Notes: generated by a model from the sequence alone, not told the origin. DNA of 64,000 bases from Mesostigma viride (GCA_009746045.1 RPFO01000026.1:358501-422500), one strand, 5' to 3'; positions 32,101 to 44,217 are shown, counted from the first letter of the stretch. Made by a program: numbers and translations.

Positions 32101-35100
32101 AGTAATGGTCTCGTACCTGCGCGTGTTCGAGGAGGAAGAGGGCGGGGGCGGGGCGGAGGCCGAAGGGGGGGCAAAGGTGGAGGGCGAGTCGGAGGAAGCG
32201 AAGCGTATGCGCGAGGAGCTGGAGGACAGAGCGGCCACCCTTACACTGCACTGTCACAACGTCATGGCGGACCGCGTGGGTGACGTGCTGCAGGTGCTAG
32301 AGGGGGAGGAGGGCGCGAGGGACGCCGCGCTCACATCCGCGTTCAAGCGTGCGGTGCAGCAGGGGGTCCCAGACGACCTGGCCTGGGAGGTGGCCTACGA
32401 CACGCGCGGATGTTTCCACGCGAGGGGCGGCGGGCGCCTGTACAGCATCAACGTGCTCTCGGGCACAGTGCTGGTGGATGGGAACCCTCCAGGGCGGCTG
32501 CCGGCAGCCATCCTCGAGCACCCGCTGTACAAGGCGGTGTTTGGAGACAAGTCGTTCGAGGTCAGCGTGACGGCGGACCGCGTGTATTGCGTGACGAGGC
32601 CGGTGGGCGGGCGCTGGTACGAGTTTTCGATGCTCGACGGCAACCGTCTGGTCGCGGTGGAGACGGATGACACCCAGGGGGGGGCGCGTCTGGAGCTGTT
32701 GGACCCCAGGGAGGTGGGATGGGCACGCGACTTGCCAGTTCGCCTGCGGGAGCTCCACAGCCACTGGCTGTGCCGTAACCCAGGCATCCACCCGGACGGT
32801 TTCCCGTTTGTGGTCTTCCGCCCGCGTGACTTCCGGCAGCATCAGGCGGCCTTCATAATGGAGTGCGATGCCGGCATGGGCGCGTGCTGGCGGGTGCCCG
32901 AGGTGCTCGCACAGCAGCCCTCCACTGCGCTGGTGCGGGGCATGAGGAGGCGGCTGGCGCAGAAGTTGATGCTGGCGACGGAGGGGGCCGAGGACCCCCT
33001 GCTGCGTGTGCTGGCCAAGTTTGAGCCGCTGCGTTTCATCCACATCTTCCAAGACGGCGCGCGGATATACTTCCACCTGCCGCGCCACAAGCTGGAGTTT
33101 GTGCTCAAGCAGGGCCGCGTGGACTCGCTGGACTACCGGGGCTACTCCCTCGCGCCAAGGCAGCAGCTCGTGAGCCCCGTCGCGCTGCCAGAGTTCACGC
33201 AGTACCTGGTGCTCCAGACCAGCGGGTGGAACAAGCAAGAACAGCCCTCGCTGCTACCATCGGGGCGGGCGTCGTCGCACGGGCTGCCGGACACCCGCGT
33301 CATCATGCCCCAGGGGCTGGTGGCGCGGGCGCCTGGACGAAAAGCAGAAGAGGATCAAAATGGGCTGGGGCCATCGGCCTTGATTGAGCGGGATGATAGC
33401 GACTGCGACGTGTCGCTCTCCACCCACACCTATACACTCCACGGACGCTGGCCGCTGCTGCAGGCCACCAGCGTATCCGCGCGGTTGCAGCTGGCGGCCG
33501 TGTACGCCGGCCCAGGGTCCCTGGCGCCGCTCCCCGGCTGCCTGGGCGGCATGGCGGGGCTGGAGGCGGCACTGACCTTGGTGCGGCAGTGCCGCGTGAG
33601 CTACCCGTTGGCACTGGGGGACGTGGACCAGCTGCGACGCATCGCTGGGTTTGGCGTCCCGCTGCTCCCCGCGCTCTCCATCGCCTGCCATGCGCTCGAG
33701 GAGGCGTCCCTGGAGCTGCGGTTCCTGTACACGGAGGGCACCCCCAGGTGGCGGCCAGAGCTGGAGTGGGCGACGCCCCACGCATCCTTTTGTGGCCAAG
33801 ACGCGCAGGGTTATGGCGACACGCAGACCGCCTACCTGCTCAAGTGCCGGCAGATGCCAGCCCACTCGCGCCGCCGGCTGACAGAAGAGGAGGTAGCGCA
33901 GGAGCTCGCGTGTGCGGGGGGTCTGATGTACGTGGGTGTGGCAGCGGGCCCAGGGCTGGGATTGGTCGCGCATGAGCACGGGACGCTGGAAGTGGGCCCG
34001 TGCCCCGTCGCGGGTGACTATGTGGTGGCCGTGGAGAGGGAGCTGTGTAAGCTCCGAGTGGAGAGGGAGAAGCAGCCGCTGGCATTTGCCTCCGCTTCGA
34101 TGCCCGCATATCCTCTGTGACGCCCCGTGGGCCACAGGCACTAAGCTACAGCCCAGCTGACAGCGCATCACCGGACAGGGCTGGCAAGCTGGGCATGCCC
34201 GCGGCCACGGTGCTGTCTCGAGAGATGAACGACGAGCTGCGGGCGAGCTGGGAGCTGCACCAGCGGGCGCCGGCTGTCGCTTTGCCGGACAATCTCACGC
34301 CGCGGTCCCCGGCCCTGCTGTCGTTGTTTCGAGGCGCCCTTGCGCAGGTCTCTGCGGACCGGAGCCGTGTGGAGCGACACATCTTGGATGCGCTGGTCGC
34401 CATGCCTTCATGGGGGGGGTGGCACGCAGCTGCCTCGCGCATGCTGGTGTCTGCTTCCCTGCTGCCATCTGTCACACTGCAGGACGTGGCGCGCATGGCG
34501 TGCGACGCCTCCCTCATCAGCCAGTTCAACCCGTTTCTGTCGAGCGCGGCGAGGGGGACCCTGCGCGACGTCATCCTAGTCTGGCTGCAGATGTGCGTGC
34601 TGGAGGACAAGTTGGCCCGACTGCTGGCGTACGCGGCCGCGGGGGAGCAAGAGCTCGCACGGCTGCTGCAAGAGCTGGAGGTGGTGCGGGAGTGGGATGT
34701 TCGAGAACACCCACACTGGCTGGTGTTCGAGGCGGAGAGTGGGCTCCAGATCCGGCCCAAACAGTACGCTGTCGCGCAGCACATGATGGAGAACCCAGGG
34801 GCCATCGTCCAGCTCAACATGGGCGAGGGCAAGACGCGCGTCATCCTGCCCATGCTCGCGCTCCACTGGGCAAACGGCAGCGACACTGTGCGGCTCAACC
34901 TGCTTTCGTCGCTGTTGGACGAGGCGCATGACTACCTGCACGGGTGCTTGTGTGCGGGCGTGCTGGGTCGCCGGCTGACGCTACTCCCCTTCAACCGTGA
35001 CATCAAGCTCACTGAACGCAGCGCGCGGACGCTAGTACACCACGTCGACCAGCTCGCCTCATCCGGTGGCATCATCCTTGCAGCGCCGGAGCACCGCCTC

Positions 35101-38100
35101 TCGCTCAAGCTCAAGTGGCACGAGCTGGCGGCAAAACCGGGCAACTACGCCCTGTGCCGGCTACTAGAAACACTCGACAACCGCGACGTCATCGACATCC
35201 TCGACGAGAGCGACGAGCTGCTGCACCACCGGCGCGAGCTGGTCTACGCGTGCGGTGCACGTGTGTCACTGCCCAATGGGGTCATCCGTTGGACGGCCAT
35301 GCAGGCGCTGTTCTGGGTGCTGCGGCAGGGGATTGCGACTCATGGGGAGATTCAGCGCATTCTGGTGCGGCCCGGGGTGAGCGTCGGCTTGGAGCAGCTG
35401 GGAGAGGGCCCCCGGAGGGTTGCGGATGCTGGCGGCGGCGTTGTGGGAAAAGCTAGCGGTTCCTCCAAGGGAGAGTTTATTCCGATACGGCTCGTCCCAG
35501 GCGACGCGCTGACCGCCTGCCTGCCGGAGCTGCGGGCGTGCCTGCTGGAGGGTCTCATGCACGACCCGCCGTACGAGATGTCGTGGCTGGGTCGGCGGGA
35601 TGTTGAGCGGGACGCCAGAATCGTGCGGTTTGTGACAGATCCGGACCCTGACCCGGACGAGCAAGGCCTGCTGGGCGGGATACTCCCAGAAGGGGGTCTT
35701 CACGAGGAGGAGCGCGCAAGCTTGCTCATCTTGCGGGGCCTGCTCGCGGGCAACATGCTGTTCCACGAGCTGGAGAAGAGGCACCTGGTGGAGTACGGCG
35801 TGGACAGGTGGGCGTGCGACACCTCTAGTCATAATACCTCTGATGATAGAGGTAGTGTAGCAGTAGTTGCGTTATACGATGAATGGTTTGGGATAGGGGG
35901 TGGTACTATACAAGTAGATGGACAGGTGGGCATGCAAGCCATTTGCTCCTGCTACCTCCAGTGGTGGTTATATCCTTCAGTGGTAGCCCTATAACTGGAC
36001 TGGGTGGACAGGTGGGCATGCGACAGGTGGTGATGGGGAATGCCTAACGAGCTAACGGCTTCGTACGGATTACCATTTTGTCTACTTTTGATGAATTGGG
36101 GGGGGGCACGTACCACCAGGCATGGCGGTAAAAGGTCTCTGGGGCAGCCAGCGAGCACCATGCATGGAGCTGTATGGACAGTCGTTCTGCTAGTACGATG
36201 GACAGCCAGCAAGCTCCATGTATGTACCATATGCAACACGTGCGTGTTTTGCACCCGCGCCATCACACAAGAATGTCGTCAGGTTGTTGGCGCGATCTTT
36301 GTACATCATATTTGCCTCATTTTCGCGGTTGTCCGGACGTCACTTGCGTTTCTCTTCGCTGGTTGTGGAGCTTTTCATTGCTTGTGTCAATCGTGTTCAT
36401 TGTATTCCTCTTTTTATCATCTTTGCTTGCTGGCATGCATGTGCATGATCTGCAACGTCGCTCATGCTGGATGTCTGTCCTGCCTTGTTTGCTTGAAGGA
36501 CTCGGCTAGCTTCAAAACCTCGATGCGTAGTCCCCACCCTATGTCCCCTCATCCCTTTCCCCATCCCTATCCTCGTTCTTTTCGCCTCACGGGGTCCAGG
36601 AGGAAAGACTCCCCCCGTAAGAAGCGGCTCGCCGTCCCCTTCCGCGCGCACAATCAGCCGTCGGACCGCAGCGAGTGGGCGCACCCGGACGCTGCCCTCC
36701 TGCTGACCACGTTGGCCTATTACTACGACGGGCTGACCCTGGGTGAGATGGCGGAGGCCCTGCGCGCCCTGCTGGGCATGGCGCCCAGCACACAGGCCTA
36801 CTTTTACAATGGGTGGCTGGCGGCTTGTGAGCGGCCAGGCGCCAGCATTGCCTCTGCACGCACAGCAGCGCCAGGGAGTGACAGGGTGGCCGATGAACGC
36901 GGCGCCGCAGGCAGCGAGTTTGAAGCGGAGGAATGGGCGGCGATCGACATGGTCGAGAAAGTGGACATGACCAACAAGGTCAAGCTGGCGCTGATCCACC
37001 GCAAGCTGGGCCGCAACGCCCGGGTTGTCAACTTCTGGCTCGCCTACTGCCTGTTCCCGCGCGAGACCAACCAGTTTGAGAAGCGGATGAGCGCGAGCGC
37101 GTGGGACCTCGCGCAGGCGTCCGGCAGCAATGGCACCGTCATTGGCTTCTCCGGCACCAACGACTTGCACCGCCTCATGCCGTTGCAGGTCCGCCAGAAC
37201 GACCTGCCTGCGCTCCAGGGCACCAGCGGCAAGATGCTGGACCTGTTGCTGCGGGAGGAGGAACGGGACGGGTCGTACACCACGTTGAAGGCAGGCACGG
37301 GCCCGTCCTGGCAGGCCGCGCTGGACTTGTGCATGGCGAGGGGCGTTGATGCCTTGCTGGACGCAGGCGCGTTCCTGGTAGGGGCCAGCAACCGCGGTGC
37401 CGCCGAGTATCTGCTGCCATCCATGATCACTGCTTCTGCCAGTGGCTCGGCCACCTCCGATGCGGCGGCTACTGGTGCCAATGACGTATTTTTTTCCAGA
37501 CAGCAAGGCATTGGCGGCGGTGGAGTCCTTATCTTGACCCAGGAGGTTGTGGGGGATGGCACAGGCCAGGGGGTACAGCAGCAGCAGCAGCAGCAGCCGC
37601 AGCAGCAGCCGCCGCTGCAGCAGCAGCAGCAGCAGCAGCCGCCGCAGCCGCCGCCGCCGCAGCGACGATTTCGGGCTCGGCGACAGCCATTACCGCAACA
37701 AGAGCAACAGGTGCGAGAGTCCCTGCGCGCAGCCTTCAGGGGGCGTTTCCGCGGCGTTGTCTATTTCGACACGGCGCGCCGCGAGTGGATGGTGCGCGAC
37801 CGCAGCGGCTCGTGCGTCCCCCTGTCCCGGTCCCCCATCGCCCCAGCGGACGCGTTTGTCATCTTCGACGAGTCCCGCTGCCGTGGGACGGACCTCAAGC
37901 TGCGCCCCGACGCGCTGGCACTCCTCACGCTATCGGCGCGCATGACCAAGGACAAGCTGATGCAGGCGGCGGGGCGCATGCGGCAGCTGGACAAAGGCCA
38001 GCGGCTGCTGCTGGTGGGGAACGAGGAGCTGAGCAACAAGGTGGTCACGGCCAACGGGCTGGTGGGACCACAGGCCTCAAGCTGGGAGGGTGGGAGTCTT

Positions 38101-39900
38101 GTATCTGACCTCGAGAATCAAGCTGGGAGGGTGATACGGCCGTCGCACGTCATGCGCGTGGTCATGGCCAACACGGTGGCAGCCACCGAAGAGGGCCTGA
38201 TGCATGCCACGCTTCAAGGCGTGCACTTTGGATCCACCTACGGCGCCCCTCATCGGGCGCTGGTAGACGATGACCTGTCGCTGTGGACGATGTACCAGTC
38301 GGCACTGGCCGAGGAATGGGCGGCGCAGATGGTGGACCGGATGGTGTCTCAAGGGCAGGCCCGGTGCGACGCCTCGGACGGCCTGGACGGTGACATGGCG
38401 ACGATGCTGGCGGGAATCCGCGCACGTGGGCGCAAGTATGGCGGCGACTTCCTGGTTGTGGTGTCCCTCGCGTCGCTGGGGGGCGAGTGCGAGCGAGAGC
38501 TGGAGATACAGGCGGAGAAGGAACAGGAGCAGGAGGTGCAGCTGCCCACGTACAAGCCCAGGGAGGAGCCCAAGTGGGACTATGCGGCCATCCTGGGGGT
38601 CCAGTCTTCGAAAGACCTGCCCACCAACGTGCTCTCTCTCAAGGACGCGATGCCATTCCTGCTGCCGCCGACCCTCCAGGACATGCCCTGGCCGGCGAAC
38701 GTGTTCATGACCTACAACTTCTTGCATGGGACAGTGGAGAACGATGTAGGCGCGGGCAGTCCCCCGGTGCACGGCGCGAAGCTGAACGAGTTCCTGCGGG
38801 TGGTTGACGTGGTGGTCTACTTTGGGACCACGGGTGAGGCCCTCCTGCTGTCGGAGCAGGAAGCCGATGGCGTGCTGGCGGTGCTGTGGGAGAGGGACGG
38901 CCTGATCCATGCCTCAAGCGCTGGGAGCCGGCCAGACAGCGTAATGTCGGGACCTTCTTCTTTGGTCACCAACCAGGTCGCCCTGCTCCATCTCTCTTAC
39001 GCCTGTGGGCATGCCACCGCAGCCTACAGGCCGAAGGCAAACCAAACGGCAGCTGAGGCGGGAGAGTCCTTAGGAGATGCCGCTGTCGAATGGGACGGGC
39101 GTCGGAGCCTCTCCTTTCTTTGTGGGCAGCCGCCGGCGCTTCCCCCAGCTCCCCCCGCTGCGTTTCCCTGCGACGCATCCATCCAGGCATTGCCAGCTCG
39201 CTCCGCCACCTCGCTGCTGCTGTTCAGCGGGGCCACGTCGTACCGCAAGCAGGAGCACCGCGAGGAGCTCCGCCGGTTGCTGCGCAGGGATGGCTCAGTC
39301 GCAAGGGAGTTGGTGGCCATGCGCGGCCGCCTGCATTACTTCCCGCGCAGCGACCTGGACCATGTGGCGTTCCACGATGGTGACCCCCTCCCGCCTGACC
39401 TCGATGAACCCATGGACCTCCCGCCATCGCTGGTGCCGGCGACGAAGCAAGGGCTCCACGGTCCTCCTCCCACTGCCGCCCTTTGGCCCATCCATTCCCA
39501 CTCTATGCGCCGCCATGGCAGCGACCGGCCCATGTCCACATTCCTTTTTCCTGGCCATTCCATGTGGCTTACTGGCCGGCGTGCCGACCCGAGGGCCACC
39601 CCCTTCGGCTGCTCTGCACTACCGATGGCACTACCATATCGTGTTGGGGGCCGCGGAAGCCGTCGGGGCCGGCCAGTGGCAGTCAAGGTGACCAAGGGTT
39701 TCTCTGTGGGTCTGAGGGATCAGTGTTGGGGCCACCGTTACCCTCATGGTCACAAGGGTCAGTCGCCCAGGGCAGGTCACCCCGCGTTCGTTGCAATTGG
39801 CCACACATTTGGGATGCACTCAGCTGGCCAGCGCGTTACTGCAGTGACCTGTCAAGTGTCTAAGGTAAATGGCCTGCTTCCTTACAAGCTGGCTTGTTGA
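26140..39900 (+). CDS. Giant DUF3638/DUF3645 NTPase-like protein
   Basis: The proposed exons are 26140-26865 (or a later donor, see the 87 bp repeat), 29096-34046, 34157-35807 and 36600-39900, with phases 0, 1 and 2 that join cleanly into about 3542 residues. The DUF3638 core (about 34750-35800) carries a P-loop-like QLNMGEGKTRVILPM (about 34810-34855) and DILDESDELLHHRRELVY (about 35195-35250). DUF3645 follows the last intron with RLAVPFRAHN, HPDAALLLTTLAYYYDGLT and later DESRCRGTDLK and LTLSARMTKDKLMQAAGRM (about 37870-37980), resembling the helicase C-terminal half of these proteins. The family is widespread in protists and fungi; some members are annotated as ubiquitin hydrolase-like, but no role is established to my knowledge. 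The first 600 residues match nothing I recognise. The N-terminal exon and the last 150 residues are the least certain parts. A Q/P-rich run lies at 37575-37710. Confidence 0.85.
26842..27474 (+). repeat. 87 bp minisatellite containing a splice donor, 7.3 copies
   Basis: Seven full copies of an 87 bp unit plus a 24 bp partial copy start at 26842 and every 87 bases to 27451. Each unit contains GTGGTCCAG followed by GTAACA (GTAGGC in the last), a good 5' splice site in phase 0 of the DUF3638 frame, at exon ends 26865, 26952, 27039, 27126, 27213, 27300, 27387 and 27474. The unit is 29 codons and has no stop in this frame. Each unit also has TACCCGCAG before GGCACTCGTG, which resembles a 3' splice site. 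Confidence 0.95.
28046..28073. repeat. Short (AC)n run in DUF3638 intron 1
   Basis: About 28 bp of CA repeats within the intron 26866-29095. The rest of this 2.2 kb intron shows no additional exon with family similarity. Confidence 0.8.
28530..28588 (+). repeat. Two-copy tandem repeat with donor-like CAG/GTGAGG
   Basis: A unit of about 29 bp, GTGAGGGGGCG(C/T)CGTGCC followed by ATCTTGGCA, is present twice in the first DUF3638 intron. Both copies are preceded by CAG, so each start looks like a 5' splice site (CAG|GTGAGG). No evidence shows that either is used. Confidence 0.7.
34047..34156 (+). other. Inferred 110 bp intron of the DUF3638 gene
   Basis: The upstream frame stops at 34118-34120 and the downstream frame is open only after about 34050. 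A donor GTAAGC at 34047 leaves phase 1, and an acceptor CCCAG at 34152-34156 restores the downstream frame. The splice joins EREL to SDSASPDRAG. A sequencing frameshift in the 70 bp overlap would be the alternative. Confidence 0.6.
35801..36018 (+). repeat. Three copies of the exon/donor boundary GGACAG|GTGGGC
   Basis: The boundary of the exon ending at 35807 (GGACAG then GTGGGCGTGC) recurs at 35920-35935 and 36006-36021 inside the same intron (35808-36599). A stop at 35992-35994 precedes the third copy, and the second is out of phase, so the first copy is the likely functional donor. Confidence 0.7.
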
Positions 39901-40055
39901 GGGAGCTGCTTGACAGCGATGCAGCTTAGTTAACTCCTTGGGTTCGACAACCCGCATTGTTTGGAATATAACGGCAGGCAACAGCTCGGACGTTGACAAT
40001 TTCCCAGTTGATTAAGGCCTGAGGGGGTTTAAGGGCATACCCGCGCCACTGAGGA

Positions 40056-40193
<138 letters not shown>

Positions 40194-40955
40194 GCGTGTC
40201 ATGCGCATGGGCATGCCACGGAGTACTATGCTAATCTCATTAGAAAATAATTACACACGAAAGTTACAAATAACGTCTGCATCATGCCCTAACCATATGG
40301 TCACAGAGGGGGATATAATCCTCATCTGAGCTGTGCTCTACTGCATGTAATGGCAGATGGTGCGATTGTGTAGCGGCTATCCTCAGGGGCAATATAACCT
40401 CCACCTGCGGACTTCTACCCTGCATTCTAGCTAGCAATGGGACGCGGGGCCAGGCCTGTGGGGAGAAAACAGGAGCATGCCCGCCTCAGGAAGGTGCTTA
40501 TTGCAGACAGCAGCCCATTACTCCTTGTCTATAGTGCAAGCGCGGAGTACAGATAGTCCCAGAAGCCCTGCATCCTAGCCAATGCACGGTTGTGTCACAT
40601 AGGTCGATCCAGGTCGCGCCTCGTGGGTGCGGGGCGCGCGCAAGTTTGCTGCAGTGGGTTGCGACGGGACAAGGGGACCCTGCCAATGATAGGAGGAGGT
40701 GTCTACCTGGTTGGCCAGTCCCAAGCCCGACCGCAGGGCCCACATCAGTATTCACCTGGTCTGTGCGGGGCTGCGGGCAAGGTGGTCGGCCAAAGAGGAG
40801 GCGGCAGTGACAGTCGGATGGTATGCCGGTATGGGTGACAAGAGGGAGCTCGCACTGTAGAGCTCGGTCCGGGTTCGGCGCTCTTGGTAGCGGACGCCGA
40901 GGATGTGACGGAGCATTCGAGTGGCAATGCCGTCAAGCTGCTTGCGTGATTATGA
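40194..40955 (-). pseudogene. LINE family 2, 5'-truncated copy
   Basis: This minus-strand copy matches 12700-13480. One frame at 40755-40498 (NTDVGPAVGLGTGQPG and LARAPHPRGAT) corresponds to NTDVGPAGGLRTGQPG at about 12905-12960. It begins within the RT C-terminal region and ends in the (CTTA)n array. No complete frame remains. Confidence 0.75.
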
Positions 40956-41022
40956 GGTTCCTTGACTTCGTATTGGCACCCACATGCATCCTTACAGTTA
41001 TAAAAAGGGGACTTGGTGACCA

Positions 41023-42050
41023 CACCACCTCCACCACCTGCACCACCTCCACCGTTGCAGCACAGCTCCAGCAGCAGAAGCTCGACCTCCGCGAGGAGCT
41101 AGGCCGAGCTCGCCAAGCGCAGCCTTAACGTCATACTCAAGAACTTCGACATGGTGGAAGGTGAGAATTCCGAGAAGCTTGCACGTGCGTTTGAGAGCAA
41201 AATCCTTGATCGCATGGGCCTTCTTGGTGAGTTAAGCTGGTCGCCCACCGCCTTCCCCGCGGGGTAAGGCCGGGGCGCCCTCGCTTCTTCTCATCATTAG
41301 AGCCCAGCGGACAAGATTTCGTTTCTCATACGCCGCAAGCGGCTCGAGAACACTCCCTTCACCGTGGACGACGACTTGACCCCGGCGCAGCAACAACGGC
41401 GACGGGAGCTATGGCCGACCTACCTCCAGCTACTCGCCCACGTACGCTCCTTGTTATGCCATGCTCACATGGGTTTTATTGCACCCACAGATGGCCGGAT
41501 CGTTAGCGTGTCCGTTTAGCTAGCGTGCCCGAATGCAGCTGTGGCATGCCTTAGGCATGAAGGTGACTGGCCGGGGTCTCTGCCCTTTCTCCTGTTGTGC
41601 ACACACAGGGATTACACTTCGGTGCTCCGTGATCGACTCCCCAACGGGAGCACGAGTTTAATTCATTAATTGATTACCTCCAGCTCCGGCAGACCAAGGC
41701 GGGCCAGTCGGTGTACTGGAAGGGGGCGGCCATCTACGTTGGCCACAAGCCCTGGCAGGCGACCCCAGCGACCACCGTGGCCCCAGCGACTCCAGACGCC
41801 CCAGCTTAGGGGAATACAGCAGTAGTAGTGTAGAATAGTTAGACAGTGGCCTTGTTCATGCACGCCTACTACAGGCACTATACCAGCTGACTTATGCATG
41901 AACCTTAGTTAATTAGTCATGTACATGTGTGCCCATGACGCGCCACACACCAGATGATGCCTAGCTTTATCATTTAGTTATGCTGTGACTACGCAGAGAG
42001 CCACTCTCTGCTGACAAGCCATGCCTTAGCTTTTGTATTAATTAATTAAT
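41023..42050 (+). pseudogene. ORF1-bearing retroposon, 5'-truncated plus-strand copy
   Basis: The sequence matches the C-terminal half of ORF1 and the 3' UTR of the minus-strand element at 44245-46300. Coding relics include LNVILKNFDMVEGENSEKLAR in a shifting frame (about 41130-41200) and the glutamine-rich AQQQRRRELWPTYLQL region (about 41388-41431). A 244 bp insertion at 41432-41675 splits it. The 3' UTR continues through a GCAGAGAGCCACTCTCTGC hairpin (about 41973-41991) and ends with TTAATTAATTAATT near 42036-42050. Confidence 0.75.
41432..41675 (+). mobile_element. 244 bp SINE-like element using the LINE family 1 tail
   Basis: The element is flanked by the perfect duplication ACCTCCAGCT at 41422-41431 and 41676-41685. 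The empty site is seen in the related copy near 44850-44870 (minus strand). Its last 55 bases or so, with GTGCTCCGTGA, CTCCCCAACGGGAGCACGAG and a TTAATTCATTAATTGATT tail, closely match the 3' end of LINE family 1 at about 44165-44217. The first 190 bases match nothing else here. This is what a SINE that borrowed a LINE tail looks like. I did not find a convincing tRNA-type A or B box. Confidence 0.8.
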
Positions 42051-42290
42051 TAGAAACATAACTCCGTTGCATGGGAGTATCTGTAGCACATATCCCGGAG
42101 AAGGGGCATATGGCCTATAATACATTCTAGGCTACTTCTTGCAAGAGTGGAATGTAAGCAACTCTTGCGCCTCTAGGTGTCTCAAGGACACCGGCACCAC
42201 CATGCTGTCTCAGGTTCAACCCAGCTAAGGGGATCCTGGCATGGGGGAGGAAGATCAGCATAGCTATACAGAAGCCGGCTAGGGCATGGC
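42047..42290 (-). mobile_element. 3' UTR unit of the ORF1 retroposon (outer unit)
   Basis: Read on the minus strand this unit runs from CTGCTGAGATGCCATGCC through ATATGCCCCTTCTCCGGGATATGTGCTACA to an ACTCC...GGAGT hairpin and a (TTAA)n tail. It resembles 44255-44533 and 46593-46840. It probably was contiguous with 44228-44533 before the LINE at 42301-44217 landed between them. Confidence 0.65.
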
Positions 42291-42300
42291 ATCTCAGCAG

Positions 42301-44217
42301 GCCCCGCCTAGGTCAGCGGCGGACTACCTAGTCCCCCCGCTGGTCGGCCCACTTGGCGACCCGTCTGACATGCCTCCTTTCACCTCTCGCGAGGTCACGG
42401 AGGCGGTCCAGCGCCTGCGTTATGACGCAGCCACCGGCTCTGACGAGATTCCGGCCGCAGTTGTAAAACTTGCAGCCGAATTCGAGGACACAGGTGTTAT
42501 GCTACTCTTCCGGGACATCTGCAACCGCCTTCTGCTGTCGTCGCAACCACCTCCAGCGGCCTGGCAACACAGTTTTCGCACGATGCTGTACAAGAACAAG
42601 GGGTCGCCTGCCGACCCCGGCAACTACAGAGGGGTGTGCATTCAAAGTGCCCCCCTCAAGCTTCTTATGCGGCTCATCCTGAACCGCCTGCGCACGGCCC
42701 TGGACGGTCACCTCAGCGAGACTCAGCACGGCTTCCGTTCAGGTCGCAACACTAGTACAGGCGCTCTTCGCTACTCGCCGCCTGGTGGAGGAACTGCAAC
42801 GCCTGCAGCCTGGTGAGTCCCCTTTGCACCTTGTGCTGGTGGACTTCATCAAAGCCTTCGATTCGGTTTTCTGGCCTGCGCTTTGGGACATCCTCGAGTT
42901 GTTCCGGATCCCCCGCCCCCTGATTGCTGTCATCCGCAACCTGTATGAAGGGTCCACCACTTCGGTGCGCACCTCTTACGGGACCACGCCCCCATGCCCT
43001 TTACAGAAGGGTGTGTGGCAGGGCTGCGTGCTGTCGCCCTACCTGTTCATTATTGTTGTCGAATACGTAATGATTCAGGCGCGCAAGCGATTTGCCCGCA
43101 TCGTGGGCAGGGAACCAGGAGTGCAGGTTGCTAACAAATTCTGGCATGGCGGTGCGGACACGGAGATTCGGCTGGCAGACATCATCTACGCAGACGACAC
43201 CACCCTCTTCGAGGACACTGAGCACGTGCAGACATGGCTTGACTGCCTGGCTATCGAGGCCCGTGCAGTGGGGCTTGAGGTCAGCAAGAAGACAGAGGCC
43301 CTGGCGGTTGGGCTCACCAACTCACCGCCGCCCCTCTATCTCCTAGACCGGCGGCTCTCGAGGAGTCCTGTAGATCGGGACCGCGTTAAGCTGCTGGGCA
43401 GCCTGCTCCCCAGCTGCGAGGTTGATGTGGATCATCGCATCTCCCTCGCCTGGCACGCTTTACGCCAGTACCGGGCCCTGTGGCGCAAGCCCCTGGGCAA
43501 GATCGAGAAACAGGACCTGTTTAAGGTCCTCGTCCTTCCTGTTCTCACGTATGGAGCCGAGACGACCCTCACCGCCGACCTGGCCCGCAAGCTGGACGGC
43601 GCGGTCACCAGCATGCTTCGTTCCATTTTCAGAGTAGGATATGCTGCCCATGTCCGCAATGAGGACCTGTACCAGGGCATGCCCTATATCACCAGCACCA
43701 TTAAGCAACGCCGCCTGCAGCTAGTAGGGCACCTAGCTCGCACCAACCAGGTAGACACCTCACGTGGCCCCCCCGCACTGTTTGCGACCAGCCCAGCCTG
43801 GCCGGCACCTCCTGACGTGGGCTGGGCCCAGTGATGTTAGACGCCGCAAGGCCCGCACCTTCAAGGAACAGCTAGTGGAGGACATGGGGGGCCTAGGCCT
43901 CTCCGTGATTTGGAAGAAGATGATGGACAAGGCCAAGTGGGCCCAGGTCATAGAGGACAACGAGCCCCCCCCAGTGGGGAAGCGCCCGCGGGTGCAATCC
44001 CGCGGGAGGCACGCCAGATAGCTCCCCCTAGGGCAGCGGGCGGCTGCCTAGATAGATGTTGTAGTTAGAATGCTTTTAGATAGATGTAGTATGTAGCCAA
44101 TGTAGATTAGACCGGTAGGACTGTTTGCACCCACCCATCCATCCATCCATCCATCCATCGGGGTTAATGCTCCGTGACTCCCCAACGGGAGCACGAGTCT
44201 AATTAATTAATTAATTA
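42301..44217 (+). pseudogene. LINE family 1 reverse transcriptase, 5'-truncated copy
   Basis: This is a non-LTR retrotransposon ORF2 fragment, flanked by the 10 bp duplication ATCTCAGCAG at 42291-42300 and 44218-44227. RT motifs in order are FRTMLYKNKGSPADPGNYRG, THG-type QHGFRSGRNT, LVDFIKAFDSVFW (about 42838-42875), LQKGVWQGCVLSPYLF (about 43000-43050) and IIYADDTTLFED (about 43183-43215). Reading needs three frames: 42301-42784, 42785-43834 and then about 43830-44021, so it is inactive. The endonuclease is missing because of truncation. The 3' UTR ends with (CATC)n at about 44131-44159, a hairpin built on TGCTCC/GGAGCA, and AATTAATTAATTAATTAA. It is the best LINE family 1 copy in the window. 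Confidence 0.9.

Noticed and set aside
34117-35994. Separate gene starting at the overlapping GTG
   Set aside because: The domain content continues from the upstream frame, and a 110 bp intron restores continuity.
36040-36599. Cys-rich N-terminal extension of the last DUF3638 frame, with membrane-like stretches
   Set aside because: A good acceptor at 36597-36599 and matching phase with the donor at 35808 show it is intron; family similarity starts right after the acceptor.
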